From positions 1 through 13,176 of the forward strand of contig JAEDGP010000052.1 in assembly GCA_016297405.1 (NCBI GenBank): a stretch of 13,176 nt of DNA, given 5' to 3'. Below, piece after piece: positions 1-7,080 of the stretch; the stretch's first letter is position 1, and each line of letters opens with the position of its first letter. Origin of the DNA: Treponema sp. (GTDB taxonomy: Bacteria; Spirochaetota; Spirochaetia; Treponematales; Treponemataceae). The notes below the pieces were generated by a model. That model saw only the letters and a program-made list of their open reading frames with translations. It was not told the origin of the DNA and ran no database searches. Both the position numbers and the translations under genes were made by a program.

Positions 1-3
1 TAA

Positions 4-38
4 AAAAAATGGCGGAAGCTTCGCTTCCGCCATTTTTT
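4..38. terminator. Symmetric (bidirectional) rho-independent terminator
   Basis: A near-perfect hairpin pairs bases 4-19 with 23-38 around a 3-base loop. The GC-rich core (GGCGGAAG with CTTCCGCC) is flanked by an A-tract on the left and a T-tract on the right. Read on either strand it looks like an intrinsic terminator, so it can end the minus-strand lipoprotein transcript and any plus-strand gene entering from the left of the window. Confidence 0.85.
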
Positions 39-42
39 ATCA

Positions 43-68
43 TTGAGGGTTCATTACAAAACCCTCAA
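43..68. repeat. Inverted repeat (stem-loop) between lipoprotein gene and terminator
   Basis: Bases 43-51 pair with 60-68 (core GAGGGT with ACCCTC) around an 8-base loop, giving a 9-bp stem. There is no T-run after it on the minus strand, so it is not a typical terminator itself. It would be transcribed in the 3' untranslated region of the lipoprotein mRNA. Confidence 0.55.
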
Positions 69-76
69 AACGGCGA

Positions 77-109
77 AGTCAAGGCTTTAAGCGTGAGCGT
101 GCCTTGACT
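77..109. repeat. Inverted repeat (stem-loop) in lipoprotein 3' region
   Basis: Bases 77-85 pair with 101-109 (AGTCAAGGC with GCCTTGACT), enclosing a 15-base loop that contains a small internal GCGTGAGCG repeat. It lies upstream of the terminator in the lipoprotein 3' region. It may be a dispersed intergenic element or an RNA-stabilising hairpin; function cannot be read from the sequence. Confidence 0.5.
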
Positions 110-148
110 CGACGTATTTTGCAAAAATATTACATTTTCCCTTTTTTA

Positions 149-748
149 TTACTCTCCAAAAATCTTATCACCAAGCATGTTGTAAAGGATACGCTTGAAG
201 TTCATTTTCTTAAGATCAGAAGCAAGTGTAAGTTTCTCTGTAGTAGTGCTCATTGCTTTTGAGCCCATATCTTCGAATTTGTTAAAGTTATAAATCAGTG
301 TCCAAAGTGTTGAAAGATTAACTGTTTTACCTTCATCATCCCCTTTAGATGCATTAGCTTCTTTTCCAAAAGAATGGAAAACAGCCACTTCCCCAACATA
401 TTCCTGAAGGTTAAGCAACTCCGTTACAGCTGTCTTATCTGAATCGCTTTCTGCCTTAGGAACAAGAATTATATTTAAACCTGGAAGTACTTTTACAGGT
501 TCTTTAGAGCCCTTAAAAGTCAATGTTGCATCTTTAGTAGCCATGTTCGCATAAAGGTCAAACTTTACTGTCTTTTCACTGCCTTGTTCACCCCAAGTAT
601 ATTCAAATGAGTTGTCAGCTTTTCCAGTCTTATAAACCCATTTGTCTTTTGGAGCAATAAAATCATCATCAAGACCATCACAAGAAGTGAAAACCATTCC
701 GCAAAGAAGAGTTGTCAATGCAGAAAACAATACAAAAATCTTTTTCAT
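149..748 (-). CDS. Putative lipoprotein of unknown function
   Basis: A 199-residue protein starting with a lipoprotein signal: KK at positions 2-3, a hydrophobic stretch to about residue 19, then a lipobox-like F-T-S-C with the candidate lipidated cysteine at residue 23. The Phe at -3 fits the relaxed spirochaetal lipobox rather than the stricter enterobacterial one. The mature part begins with an acidic stretch (DGLDDD) and is a soluble Lys/Thr-rich domain I do not recognise. An ATG start is supported by a GAGGT ribosome-binding site at 754-758, five bases upstream, and by a consensus promoter just before it. The gene is likely a single transcription unit that also receives read-through from coaE. 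It should be membrane-anchored and face the periplasm or surface; its role is unknown. Confidence 0.8.
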   Translation of the reverse strand: MKKIFVLFSALTTLLCGMVFTSCDGLDDDFIAPKDKWVYKTGKADNSFEYTWGEQGSEKTVKFDLYANMATKDATLTFKGSKEPVKVLPGLNIILVPKAESDSDKTAVTELLNLQEYVGEVAVFHSFGKEANASKGDDEGKTVNLSTLWTLIYNFNKFEDMGSKAMSTTTEKLTLASDLKKMNFKRILYNMLGDKIFGE

Positions 749-783
749 TATTTACCTCATAACTTTCCTAAACAGGATGTACA

Positions 784-812
784 ATTATAAAACACCTTGT
801 TATATTTGTCAA
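784..812 (-). promoter_or_regulatory. Perfect-consensus sigma-70 promoter of the lipoprotein gene
   Basis: On the minus strand the sequence reads TTGACA (807-812), exactly 17 bases, then TATAAT (784-789). This is an exact match to the housekeeping sigma consensus at optimal spacing. The predicted start is near base 777, giving a leader of about 29 bases that contains the GAGGT site. The -35 hexamer overlaps the coaE stop codon (TGA at 809-811), so the lipoprotein has strong transcription of its own inside the end of the upstream gene. Confidence 0.85.
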
Positions 813-1411
813 AACCTATTCACTATAGATTCAATTTTATTTTCAAGATTTTTGATGCTGCCAAAGTTTTTCACAACCTCAATCCTGATTCCAGTGTGGG
901 CATAGCATTCAAAAAGCTTTTTCTGGGCCTTGAATCTGGCAAAAATCTGCTTTGCTTTCATACCATCCCGGCGGCGGGCACGTACAAACCGCAATAGTTT
1001 TGGCGCATCCACAAACAAAATCAAATCGCAAAGCTTCATAAGATCCGCAACTTTATACAAAACCGTTGCATTAAGCACAATGTTTTTACCCGGGTTTGCC
1101 TTCATAAAATCCGCCGCCAGCTTTTCTATAGCCGGATGCACTATGGCTTCCTGCCTGGCAAGCAGATCCAGTCGTGGAAAAATCAAAGCACCAAGAGAAC
1201 GCCTGTTCATCGTGCCATCATCATTCAAAAGACGGCAGGAAGCAGCAGCAGCTTCTTTTTCAAATGCGCACACAATCTGGTCCTTGCACATTTCCACAGC
1301 CTTATGAGCCAAAACATCTGCATCAACGCATGCAAAGCCCATCCGCTCCAATATGGCGCTTACAGCATTTTTTCCTGCGGCCATAGGCCCCGTAACGCAA
1401 ATAACGCTCAC
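809..1411 (-). CDS. coaE: Dephospho-CoA kinase
   Basis: This enzyme phosphorylates the ribose 3'-OH of dephospho-CoA with ATP, the last step of coenzyme A synthesis. The P-loop G-P-M-A-A-G-K-N is at residues 8-15, followed by the family's DAD motif around residues 30-32, an HPAIE segment, and the Arg-rich lid region (RARRRDG). The protein is 200 residues, normal for the family. I chose the GTG at 1409-1411: it is preceded by GAGGTGGGG at good spacing and puts the P-loop at the usual distance from the N terminus. A longer reading from a TTG at 1433-1435 adds eight residues but has no clear ribosome-binding site. The gene follows polA by about 30 bp, so it is probably co-transcribed and translationally close-coupled. 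A Lys/Asn change after the GK pair (GKN rather than GKS/T) is mildly divergent. Confidence 0.88.
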   Translation of the reverse strand: MSVICVTGPMAAGKNAVSAILERMGFACVDADVLAHKAVEMCKDQIVCAFEKEAAAASCRLLNDDGTMNRRSLGALIFPRLDLLARQEAIVHPAIEKLAADFMKANPGKNIVLNATVLYKVADLMKLCDLILFVDAPKLLRFVRARRRDGMKAKQIFARFKAQKKLFECYAHTGIRIEVVKNFGSIKNLENKIESIVNRF

Positions 1412-1442
1412 CTTCCCCACCTCACTTTTCCACAAAGCCTAA

Positions 1443-4370
1443 TCAATGGAACAATCCCCAGTTTTTGCCGCTTTCTATGGAAACTTTCAGCGGTACGTTC
1501 AGTTTTACAGCGCCTTCCATTTTTTCTTTCATCAATGCGATCGTTTCTTCAACTATGGCCGGATCATCAGGACATTCCACAATCAACTCGTCATGAACCT
1601 GAAGCAAAAGCTTTGCGCCATTGCTTTTCTGCAACAAAGCTGCATCCACATCAATCATCGCTTTCTTCACAATATCGGCGGCACTTCCCTGAACCGGCGT
1701 ATTGATTGCCATGCGTTCGGCTGCCATTTTTTCCACTTTATTCCTGCTGTTTATATTCAAAATTGGACGGCGTCGACCAAAAATCGTTTCTACATAACCG
1801 TTTTCTTCTGCCTTCACAACAGTTTCCTTCATAAACGAATCAATTCCATTGTAAGTACGGTTATAATTTTCAATGAAGGCAGCCGCCTGGGTTCTGGAAA
1901 TACCCAGATCATTTGCCAGACGGAATGCGCTCATTCCATAAATTACGCCAAAATTTATTGTCTTTGCAGTGCGACGCATCTGCGCAGTTACACTTTCCCT
2001 CTCCACTCCATAAATCATTGCAGCCGTTGCCTTATGAACATCCACGCCTTTAAGGAATGCGTCACTCATGTTCCTGTCCCCAGAAAGATGGGAAAGAACC
2101 ACAAGTTCAATCTGGGAATAGTCGGCAGAAATCAAAACCTTGCCTTCAGGAGCCGTAAATGCACTTCGGATTCTTCTTCCCGCATCGCTTCGGACAGGAA
2201 TGTTCTGCAAATTTGGCTCTCTGCATGAAAGCCGGCCTGTAGCTGTTCCAGTCTGAATGAAATCAGTGTGTATCCTTCCATCTTTATCGCAAAGCTCTGG
2301 CAAAGTTTCCACATAAGTGGACTGAAGCTTTGCCATTTCACGATATTCTAGAATCAGCTTTGGAACAGGATGCAGCAAAGAAAGTTCTTCCAAAACAGTC
2401 GTATCTGTTGAATAGCCGGTTTTTGTCTTTTTTCCTTTCGGAAGATTGAGTTTATCAAAGAGCACTTCCTGAAGCTGTTTTGGAGAAGCGATATTAAACT
2501 GCATGCCGGCAGCTTCATATATATTTTTTTCCGCATCCTCAATTCCTCGCTTAAGCTCCACATCATATTCCTTCAGGGTCTTTGCATCTAGATGAATGCC
2601 CTTCAATTCCATTGATGCAAGGATTTTCAAAAGTGGCATTTCAATCTCTGCAAAAAGCTTCAAAAGATTTGCCGAAGAAAGTTTTGGCTTAAGGTTTTTC
2701 CAAAGCCTGAACGTAAAATCCGCATCTTCCGCCGCATAAGGAACAGCCTGTTCCAAAGGCACATCTGCAAAAGTCTGGCCTTTTGCAACAATATCATCGT
2801 ATTCAATTCCTTTCAGACCAAGCACATTTTCCCCAAGATATTCAAGGCCAAAGGCATTCTTGCCCGTGCGGTCGGGAGACAAAAGCCAGGCAGCAACCAT
2901 GGTATCAGCGATGCTGCATTCAGGGCGAAGATCAATTCCCTCAGCCAGACCTTTGCCTTCCAGGTTTTTCAATCCATTGGAAACAAGCATCTTCCAGTCA
3001 AACTTGCCGTTATGAAGCACCACAGTAACATTTTTTTCAAAAAACAGGCGGGAAAGATTTTTAAAAGCGTCGCTTTTTTCCACAAAATCGCCGGCAGAAA
3101 AAAGATCATCCTTGCCAAAAGGAACATAAATTGCCGTTCTAGGTTCTGCGCAAAGGCTAAATCCAAGCACATTTGCGTTGATCGTATCCAGGGAATCGGT
3201 TTCGCAGTCAAAGGCAACAGTGCGCTCTTCATCAGTTTTGCCACCCAGCACCTTATCGATAAATGATGTAAGTTCATCATTACTCAAAACCGCTTTGTAG
3301 TTGCCTTCATTCTTTTTGATTGAAGAAGGTGCGTCGGCAAAAAGCAGATTTACATAAGCCTTCCCTTTCTTCTCTTCTGTTCCAGCACTTCCACCAGCAG
3401 GTGGCATTTTTGCAGCCTGGGTTGTGAAAGCCTCCATAGCACCATCGCCGCTTCCAGGAAGATTTACCTTCTGTCCATGTTCAGCAGCAAGTTCGGCATA
3501 ACTTTTAGCAACAGCCGGCACTCCCATGGAATAAAGAAGCTCAGCTGCAGCCGCATAATTCAAATCCAGATGTTTTCCAAGAGCCGCATCTTCAATTTCG
3601 CTGCAAGGAACCTTTTCACAAAGAGTAACAAGCCACTTGGAATCAAAGGCATCCTGGCGGCCATCAATAAGTTTTTGCTGCAATGAACCTTTGATCTCTT
3701 CTATATGACTATAGATTCCTTCCATATCATTGTATTCATTCAAAAGTTTTGCGGCGGTCTTTACACCAACCCCACGAACACCAGGAATATTGTCCGCTGT
3801 ATCACCATAAAGAGAAAGCAGATCCAAAAGCTGCTTTGGCTGCACGCCCCACTCAGCTACAACTCCATCTATGCCAGTAATTTTCCAGGTGCCCCCCGCA
3901 TCAGGCTTCAGAATCTGGGTGCTTTCGCTAACCAGCTGCATCAAATCTTTGTCCCCGGAAAGAATACGGCAGGTTTTTCCATTCTGCTCGCAAAGCTTTG
4001 CGCTTGTGGCAATCACATCATCAGCTTCGTAGCCTTCACACTGCAGAACGGGAATCCCCAAAGCCTTCAAAACTTCTTCAATCATAGGAATCTGCGTATG
4101 AAGCTCTTCGGGGGTCTTGTTTCTGGTAGCTTTATAATATTCAAATTTTTCGTGTCTGAAAGTCCTGGATTTTGAATCCATGGCGCAGGCAAGCCGTCCA
4201 GGTTTATAGTGTTTCAAAATAAAATGAAGGTTTCTGAAAAAACCAAAAAGGGCGGAAACGTTCTGCCCCATTGGATTTGTGAGAGGCCTGTTAATAAATG
4301 CAAAATAACATCTGAAAATCAGACCATAAGAATCAAGAATATAAAATGTTTCGTCGTTAAAATCAGCCAT
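1443..4370 (-). CDS. polA: DNA polymerase I with 5' nuclease and proofreading domains
   Basis: This is a full-length family A polymerase of 975 residues, acting in repair and Okazaki-fragment processing. The 5' nuclease domain (about 1-300) has the EADD, GDKD and GDTADNIPG metal-site motifs. The 3'-5' exonuclease domain (about 340-575) keeps D388/E390 (DCE), the NGKFD motif and YAAED near residue 545, so proofreading looks intact. The polymerase domain has motif A at D750 (DYSQIEL), motif B (KTINFGVIYG, near 805-815) with the Phe typical of dNTP-selective enzymes, and motif C HDE at 926-928. A low-complexity Gly/Ala/Lys linker sits near residues 310-340. In motif A the normally conserved Arg after IEL is Val757. 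The ATG start lies 27 bp after the carboxypeptidase stop; no purine-rich ribosome-binding site is seen, so translation may depend on coupling. Confidence 0.97.
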   Translation of the reverse strand: MADFNDETFYILDSYGLIFRCYFAFINRPLTNPMGQNVSALFGFFRNLHFILKHYKPGRLACAMDSKSRTFRHEKFEYYKATRNKTPEELHTQIPMIEEVLKALGIPVLQCEGYEADDVIATSAKLCEQNGKTCRILSGDKDLMQLVSESTQILKPDAGGTWKITGIDGVVAEWGVQPKQLLDLLSLYGDTADNIPGVRGVGVKTAAKLLNEYNDMEGIYSHIEEIKGSLQQKLIDGRQDAFDSKWLVTLCEKVPCSEIEDAALGKHLDLNYAAAAELLYSMGVPAVAKSYAELAAEHGQKVNLPGSGDGAMEAFTTQAAKMPPAGGSAGTEEKKGKAYVNLLFADAPSSIKKNEGNYKAVLSNDELTSFIDKVLGGKTDEERTVAFDCETDSLDTINANVLGFSLCAEPRTAIYVPFGKDDLFSAGDFVEKSDAFKNLSRLFFEKNVTVVLHNGKFDWKMLVSNGLKNLEGKGLAEGIDLRPECSIADTMVAAWLLSPDRTGKNAFGLEYLGENVLGLKGIEYDDIVAKGQTFADVPLEQAVPYAAEDADFTFRLWKNLKPKLSSANLLKLFAEIEMPLLKILASMELKGIHLDAKTLKEYDVELKRGIEDAEKNIYEAAGMQFNIASPKQLQEVLFDKLNLPKGKKTKTGYSTDTTVLEELSLLHPVPKLILEYREMAKLQSTYVETLPELCDKDGRIHTDFIQTGTATGRLSCREPNLQNIPVRSDAGRRIRSAFTAPEGKVLISADYSQIELVVLSHLSGDRNMSDAFLKGVDVHKATAAMIYGVERESVTAQMRRTAKTINFGVIYGMSAFRLANDLGISRTQAAAFIENYNRTYNGIDSFMKETVVKAEENGYVETIFGRRRPILNINSRNKVEKMAAERMAINTPVQGSAADIVKKAMIDVDAALLQKSNGAKLLLQVHDELIVECPDDPAIVEETIALMKEKMEGAVKLNVPLKVSIESGKNWGLFH

Positions 4371-4397
4371 AAGCTAATTTTACATTATTTATGAGAT

Positions 4398-5852
4398 TTA
4401 GAAAATCTTTTCAGAAAGCCAGTCAGCGGCTTTGTTCCATGGATTTGCATCTGCCACAGATTCCTCTACCACAAGGGGAATGGATTCAAGCAGCACGCCA
4501 TTCATCATGTAATCTATAAGACCTAGAGATTTACCCTGTTCAACGCCGCCACGAATCACTTCAGGAACATGAACCACTACGCTCACTTCCAAAGCTGCAA
4601 TGGACTTGTCGTTGGCAAGTGCAACAGGCACATTCAAAGCTTCAGGCTTAAATGCAGGTACCAGCGCAACCACATTCTTTTTTGTATAAAGCGATGGAAT
4701 ATAATATGTGCGCAAAACAGAAGGCATCTTAAATTCATGGAAAGTACCGTACGCCCATTCCATCAAAAGCGTTCCATCATGAACCCGCCCCTGATTTCCT
4801 TCATTTGCATTTTTGCCAGGTCCCCTCATGGTAACAGAAAGCACATTCATTCCCTTTCTGCTGCAGGTAAGGGCAAGATTATAGCCGCTTTCATCAATAT
4901 ATCCGGTTTTGAGCCCATTGCAGCCTTCAAGCTTATCCAAAAGCGGATTTGTATTTTTCTGTGTTATTCCCATCCAGATGTTCTGTGGAAATCCCTTTGA
5001 AAAATCCTGATTGCCTTTTTTGCCCTTGTCAGCTGGCGCACGGTTGTGTTCCTGAGGGTAAGTCCACTCTTTTACCGAATGAAATTTTTCTACGCTTTCA
5101 GGAAATTCATGAACATAAGTTCTGGCAAACGCTGCCATTTCCCTTGCTGTTGTAGTATTCAATTCAGAATAGCCGGAAGCTTCCACAAAATGCGTATTCT
5201 TTAACCCCAAAAGTGCAGCTTCGCTGTTCATACGTTCAATGAACTTATCCATGCCGCCACTTACATAATTTGCGATGGCATAGGCACCATCATTGCCAGA
5301 ACAAACTGCCATTCCTGTTAAAAGTTCTTCCACAGTAACAGTCTGATCCTTTCCCAAAAACATAAGTGAAGAATGAGGCGGCATGTTGCAAGCCCAGCAT
5401 TCAGGCGGCAGTGGAACCACATCTGTCAATGAGATTTTACCACTAGCAATCTCCTTAAAAACCACATACATCACAAAAAGCTTAGTCATGGAAGCAGGTG
5501 GAATCACTTCATCAGCATTTTTTTCATAAAGAACGCAACCGTTGTTCGTATCAACCACAATGGCAGAGCCAGCTTTTACATCAAGCTCAAATGGATTCAC
5601 GTTATACGGAAGATTTCTTAAAACCTGCGTACGAACCGGATATTTCTCATCAAGCCAGGAATTAAATTCTATCTCCTCGTTTTCAGAAAGATTTTGTCCA
5701 ACATAATCCTGATGAAGAATCATTTCCTGAACTTTTTTAAAATCCTTATGCCTCATACCGCAGTTCAACATAAAAGCAATGGCCAGAAGGCTCAAAACTG
5801 CGGTAACAATACGAATTATCTTAATTTTAAGAAGTCTTTTTTTATCAATCAC
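4398..5852 (-). CDS. D-alanyl-D-alanine carboxypeptidase (peptidase S11, low-molecular-weight PBP)
   Basis: This protein trims the terminal D-Ala from peptidoglycan pentapeptides in the periplasm. The three penicillin-binding motifs are present and in order: S121-M-T-K124 (SxxK, nucleophile and general base), S185-G-N (SxN) and K315-T-G. An N-terminal transmembrane segment (about residues 13-31) follows a basic MIDKKRLLKIK stretch, so the enzyme is anchored with its catalytic domain outside the cytoplasm. A Cys at the end of this segment (LNC) could be a lipidation site, but the match is poor. At 484 residues it is longer than the minimal enzyme, with an extra N-terminal region (about 35-90) and a C-terminal beta-rich extension after about residue 375, as in DacA-type proteins. 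The GTG start is supported by AAGGA eight bases upstream. It lies 21 bp downstream of aroC, so likely operonic. Confidence 0.92.
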   Translation of the reverse strand: MIDKKRLLKIKIIRIVTAVLSLLAIAFMLNCGMRHKDFKKVQEMILHQDYVGQNLSENEEIEFNSWLDEKYPVRTQVLRNLPYNVNPFELDVKAGSAIVVDTNNGCVLYEKNADEVIPPASMTKLFVMYVVFKEIASGKISLTDVVPLPPECWACNMPPHSSLMFLGKDQTVTVEELLTGMAVCSGNDGAYAIANYVSGGMDKFIERMNSEAALLGLKNTHFVEASGYSELNTTTAREMAAFARTYVHEFPESVEKFHSVKEWTYPQEHNRAPADKGKKGNQDFSKGFPQNIWMGITQKNTNPLLDKLEGCNGLKTGYIDESGYNLALTCSRKGMNVLSVTMRGPGKNANEGNQGRVHDGTLLMEWAYGTFHEFKMPSVLRTYYIPSLYTKKNVVALVPAFKPEALNVPVALANDKSIAALEVSVVVHVPEVIRGGVEQGKSLGLIDYMMNGVLLESIPLVVEESVADANPWNKAADWLSEKIF

Positions 5853-5873
5853 TGCTAATTCCTTAAATATTGA

Positions 5874-6968
5874 TTAAATTTTTGAAGAACGGTTTCTTAA
5901 AAGCATATCTGCCACAACAATTGCGGCCATTGCTTCTACTACAGGAACAATTCTTGGGCAAAGACAAATGTCATGGCGCCCCTTGATTGCAAGCTGGGTA
6001 TCCATGAATTTGCCCTCTTCCTTTTTGATGGTTTTCTGATCCAGATAAATGCTTGGAACAGGTTTTATGGCAGCACGAAGGACAATGTCATTTCCATTGC
6101 TCATGCCGCCCAAAATACCGCCTGCGTGATTCGAATCAAATACTGGCTTTCCATTTTCCACATGCATTTTGTCGTTGTTCACACTTCCAAAGGAATCTGC
6201 AGCTGCAAATCCGTCCCCAATCTCAAACCCTTTCACCGCACCAATGGACATAATTGCTTTGGCAAGCTCGCTGTCCAGTTTATCGAACACAGGTTCTCCA
6301 AGACCTGCTGGAACGCCACGGATTTTGCACTCAATGATTCCGCCTGCACTTTCACCTTTATGTCGAAGCTCCTGGATTTTTGCTTCCATCTGAGCAGCCG
6401 CTTCGTTATCCGGGGCACGCATGGAATTTTCCTCGATTGCCCTTTCATCAAATTCTTTGCATGCAATTCCGGCAGCTTTTTTTGTCCAGGCCTTAACAGT
6501 AATCCCAAAATGATCCAGAATCATCTGAGCAACAGCACCAGCTGCAACCCTGGCAGCAGTTTCACGGCCAGAAGCCCTGCCGCCGCCTCTGTAATCTCTA
6601 AATCCATATTTCTGGTCAAACGTAAAATCGGCATGGCCTGGCCTGAATGTATTCACAAGATTTCCATAATCAGAAGAATGCTGGGAAGTATTGCGTATTA
6701 CAATTGCAATCGGCGTTCCTTCAGCTTTTCCTTCAAAAACTCCAGAAAGGATTTCCGCACGATCAGGTTCATTTCTTGCTGTAACAGAAGCACTTTTCTG
6801 GCCATTTACGGCAGCTCCAGGGCGACGTTTATCCAACGCAGCTTGAATCTTGTCCACATCAATGGAAAGCCCGGCTGGACAACCGTCAATCACTACGCCC
6901 AAACCAACTCCATGACTTTCTCCAAACGTTGTTACCCTAAAAATTGATCCAAATGTATTTCCAGACAT
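5874..6968 (-). CDS. aroC: Chorismate synthase
   Basis: This enzyme converts 5-enolpyruvylshikimate-3-phosphate to chorismate using reduced FMN, the last common step of aromatic amino acid synthesis. The protein is 364 residues, the usual length. Family signatures are clear: FGESHG at 15-20, a central RPGHADFTFDQKYG stretch followed by GGGRASGRETAARVA, NDIVLRAAIKP in the C-terminal half, and RHDICLCPR near the end. The ATG start has a GGAG site six bases upstream. It is the first gene of a head-to-tail minus-strand set with the carboxypeptidase, polA and coaE. Presence of aroC argues for at least partial shikimate-pathway capacity in this organism. Nothing in the residues seen looks degenerate. 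Confidence 0.97.
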   Translation of the reverse strand: MSGNTFGSIFRVTTFGESHGVGLGVVIDGCPAGLSIDVDKIQAALDKRRPGAAVNGQKSASVTARNEPDRAEILSGVFEGKAEGTPIAIVIRNTSQHSSDYGNLVNTFRPGHADFTFDQKYGFRDYRGGGRASGRETAARVAAGAVAQMILDHFGITVKAWTKKAAGIACKEFDERAIEENSMRAPDNEAAAQMEAKIQELRHKGESAGGIIECKIRGVPAGLGEPVFDKLDSELAKAIMSIGAVKGFEIGDGFAAADSFGSVNNDKMHVENGKPVFDSNHAGGILGGMSNGNDIVLRAAIKPVPSIYLDQKTIKKEEGKFMDTQLAIKGRHDICLCPRIVPVVEAMAAIVVADMLLRNRSSKI

Positions 6969-7024
6969 CTTCTACTCCATCATGTCAAAGCCAGATTTGA
7001 ACAATCGCTGAATAACAGAAAATA

Positions 7025-7054
7025 TTTTTACAGAATTCCCCGTAAATCATTCAA
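7025..7054 (-). promoter_or_regulatory. Weak candidate promoter for the aroC operon
   Basis: In the 112-bp gap upstream of aroC the minus strand has TTGAAT (7049-7054) and, 18 bases later, TAAAAA (7025-7030). The -35 is a fair match and the -10 is poor, so this is tentative. No terminator-like hairpin was found between the sensor gene's stop and aroC, so read-through from the sensor gene is also possible. Confidence 0.3.
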
Positions 7055-7080
7055 AACCATTGTTCACAAGCATACATAGT

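Noticed and set aside
1412..1435. Upstream TTG start for coaE
   Set aside because: It has no ribosome-binding site and puts eight extra residues before the P-loop; the GTG at 1409-1411 has a strong GAGGTGGGG upstream.
1446..2228. A 260-codon plus-strand frame opposite polA
   Set aside because: It is antisense to the conserved polymerase domain of polA, and its translation is Cys/His/Phe-rich nonsense.
5753..5792. Lipoprotein lipobox in the carboxypeptidase N terminus (LNC)
   Set aside because: Asn at -1 is a poor match to known lipoboxes; a plain membrane anchor explains the segment equally well.
5973..6947. A 324-codon plus-strand frame opposite aroC
   Set aside because: It lies wholly antisense to an intact, clearly recognised chorismate synthase and shows no domain or ribosome-binding site; it is a by-product of aroC codon use.
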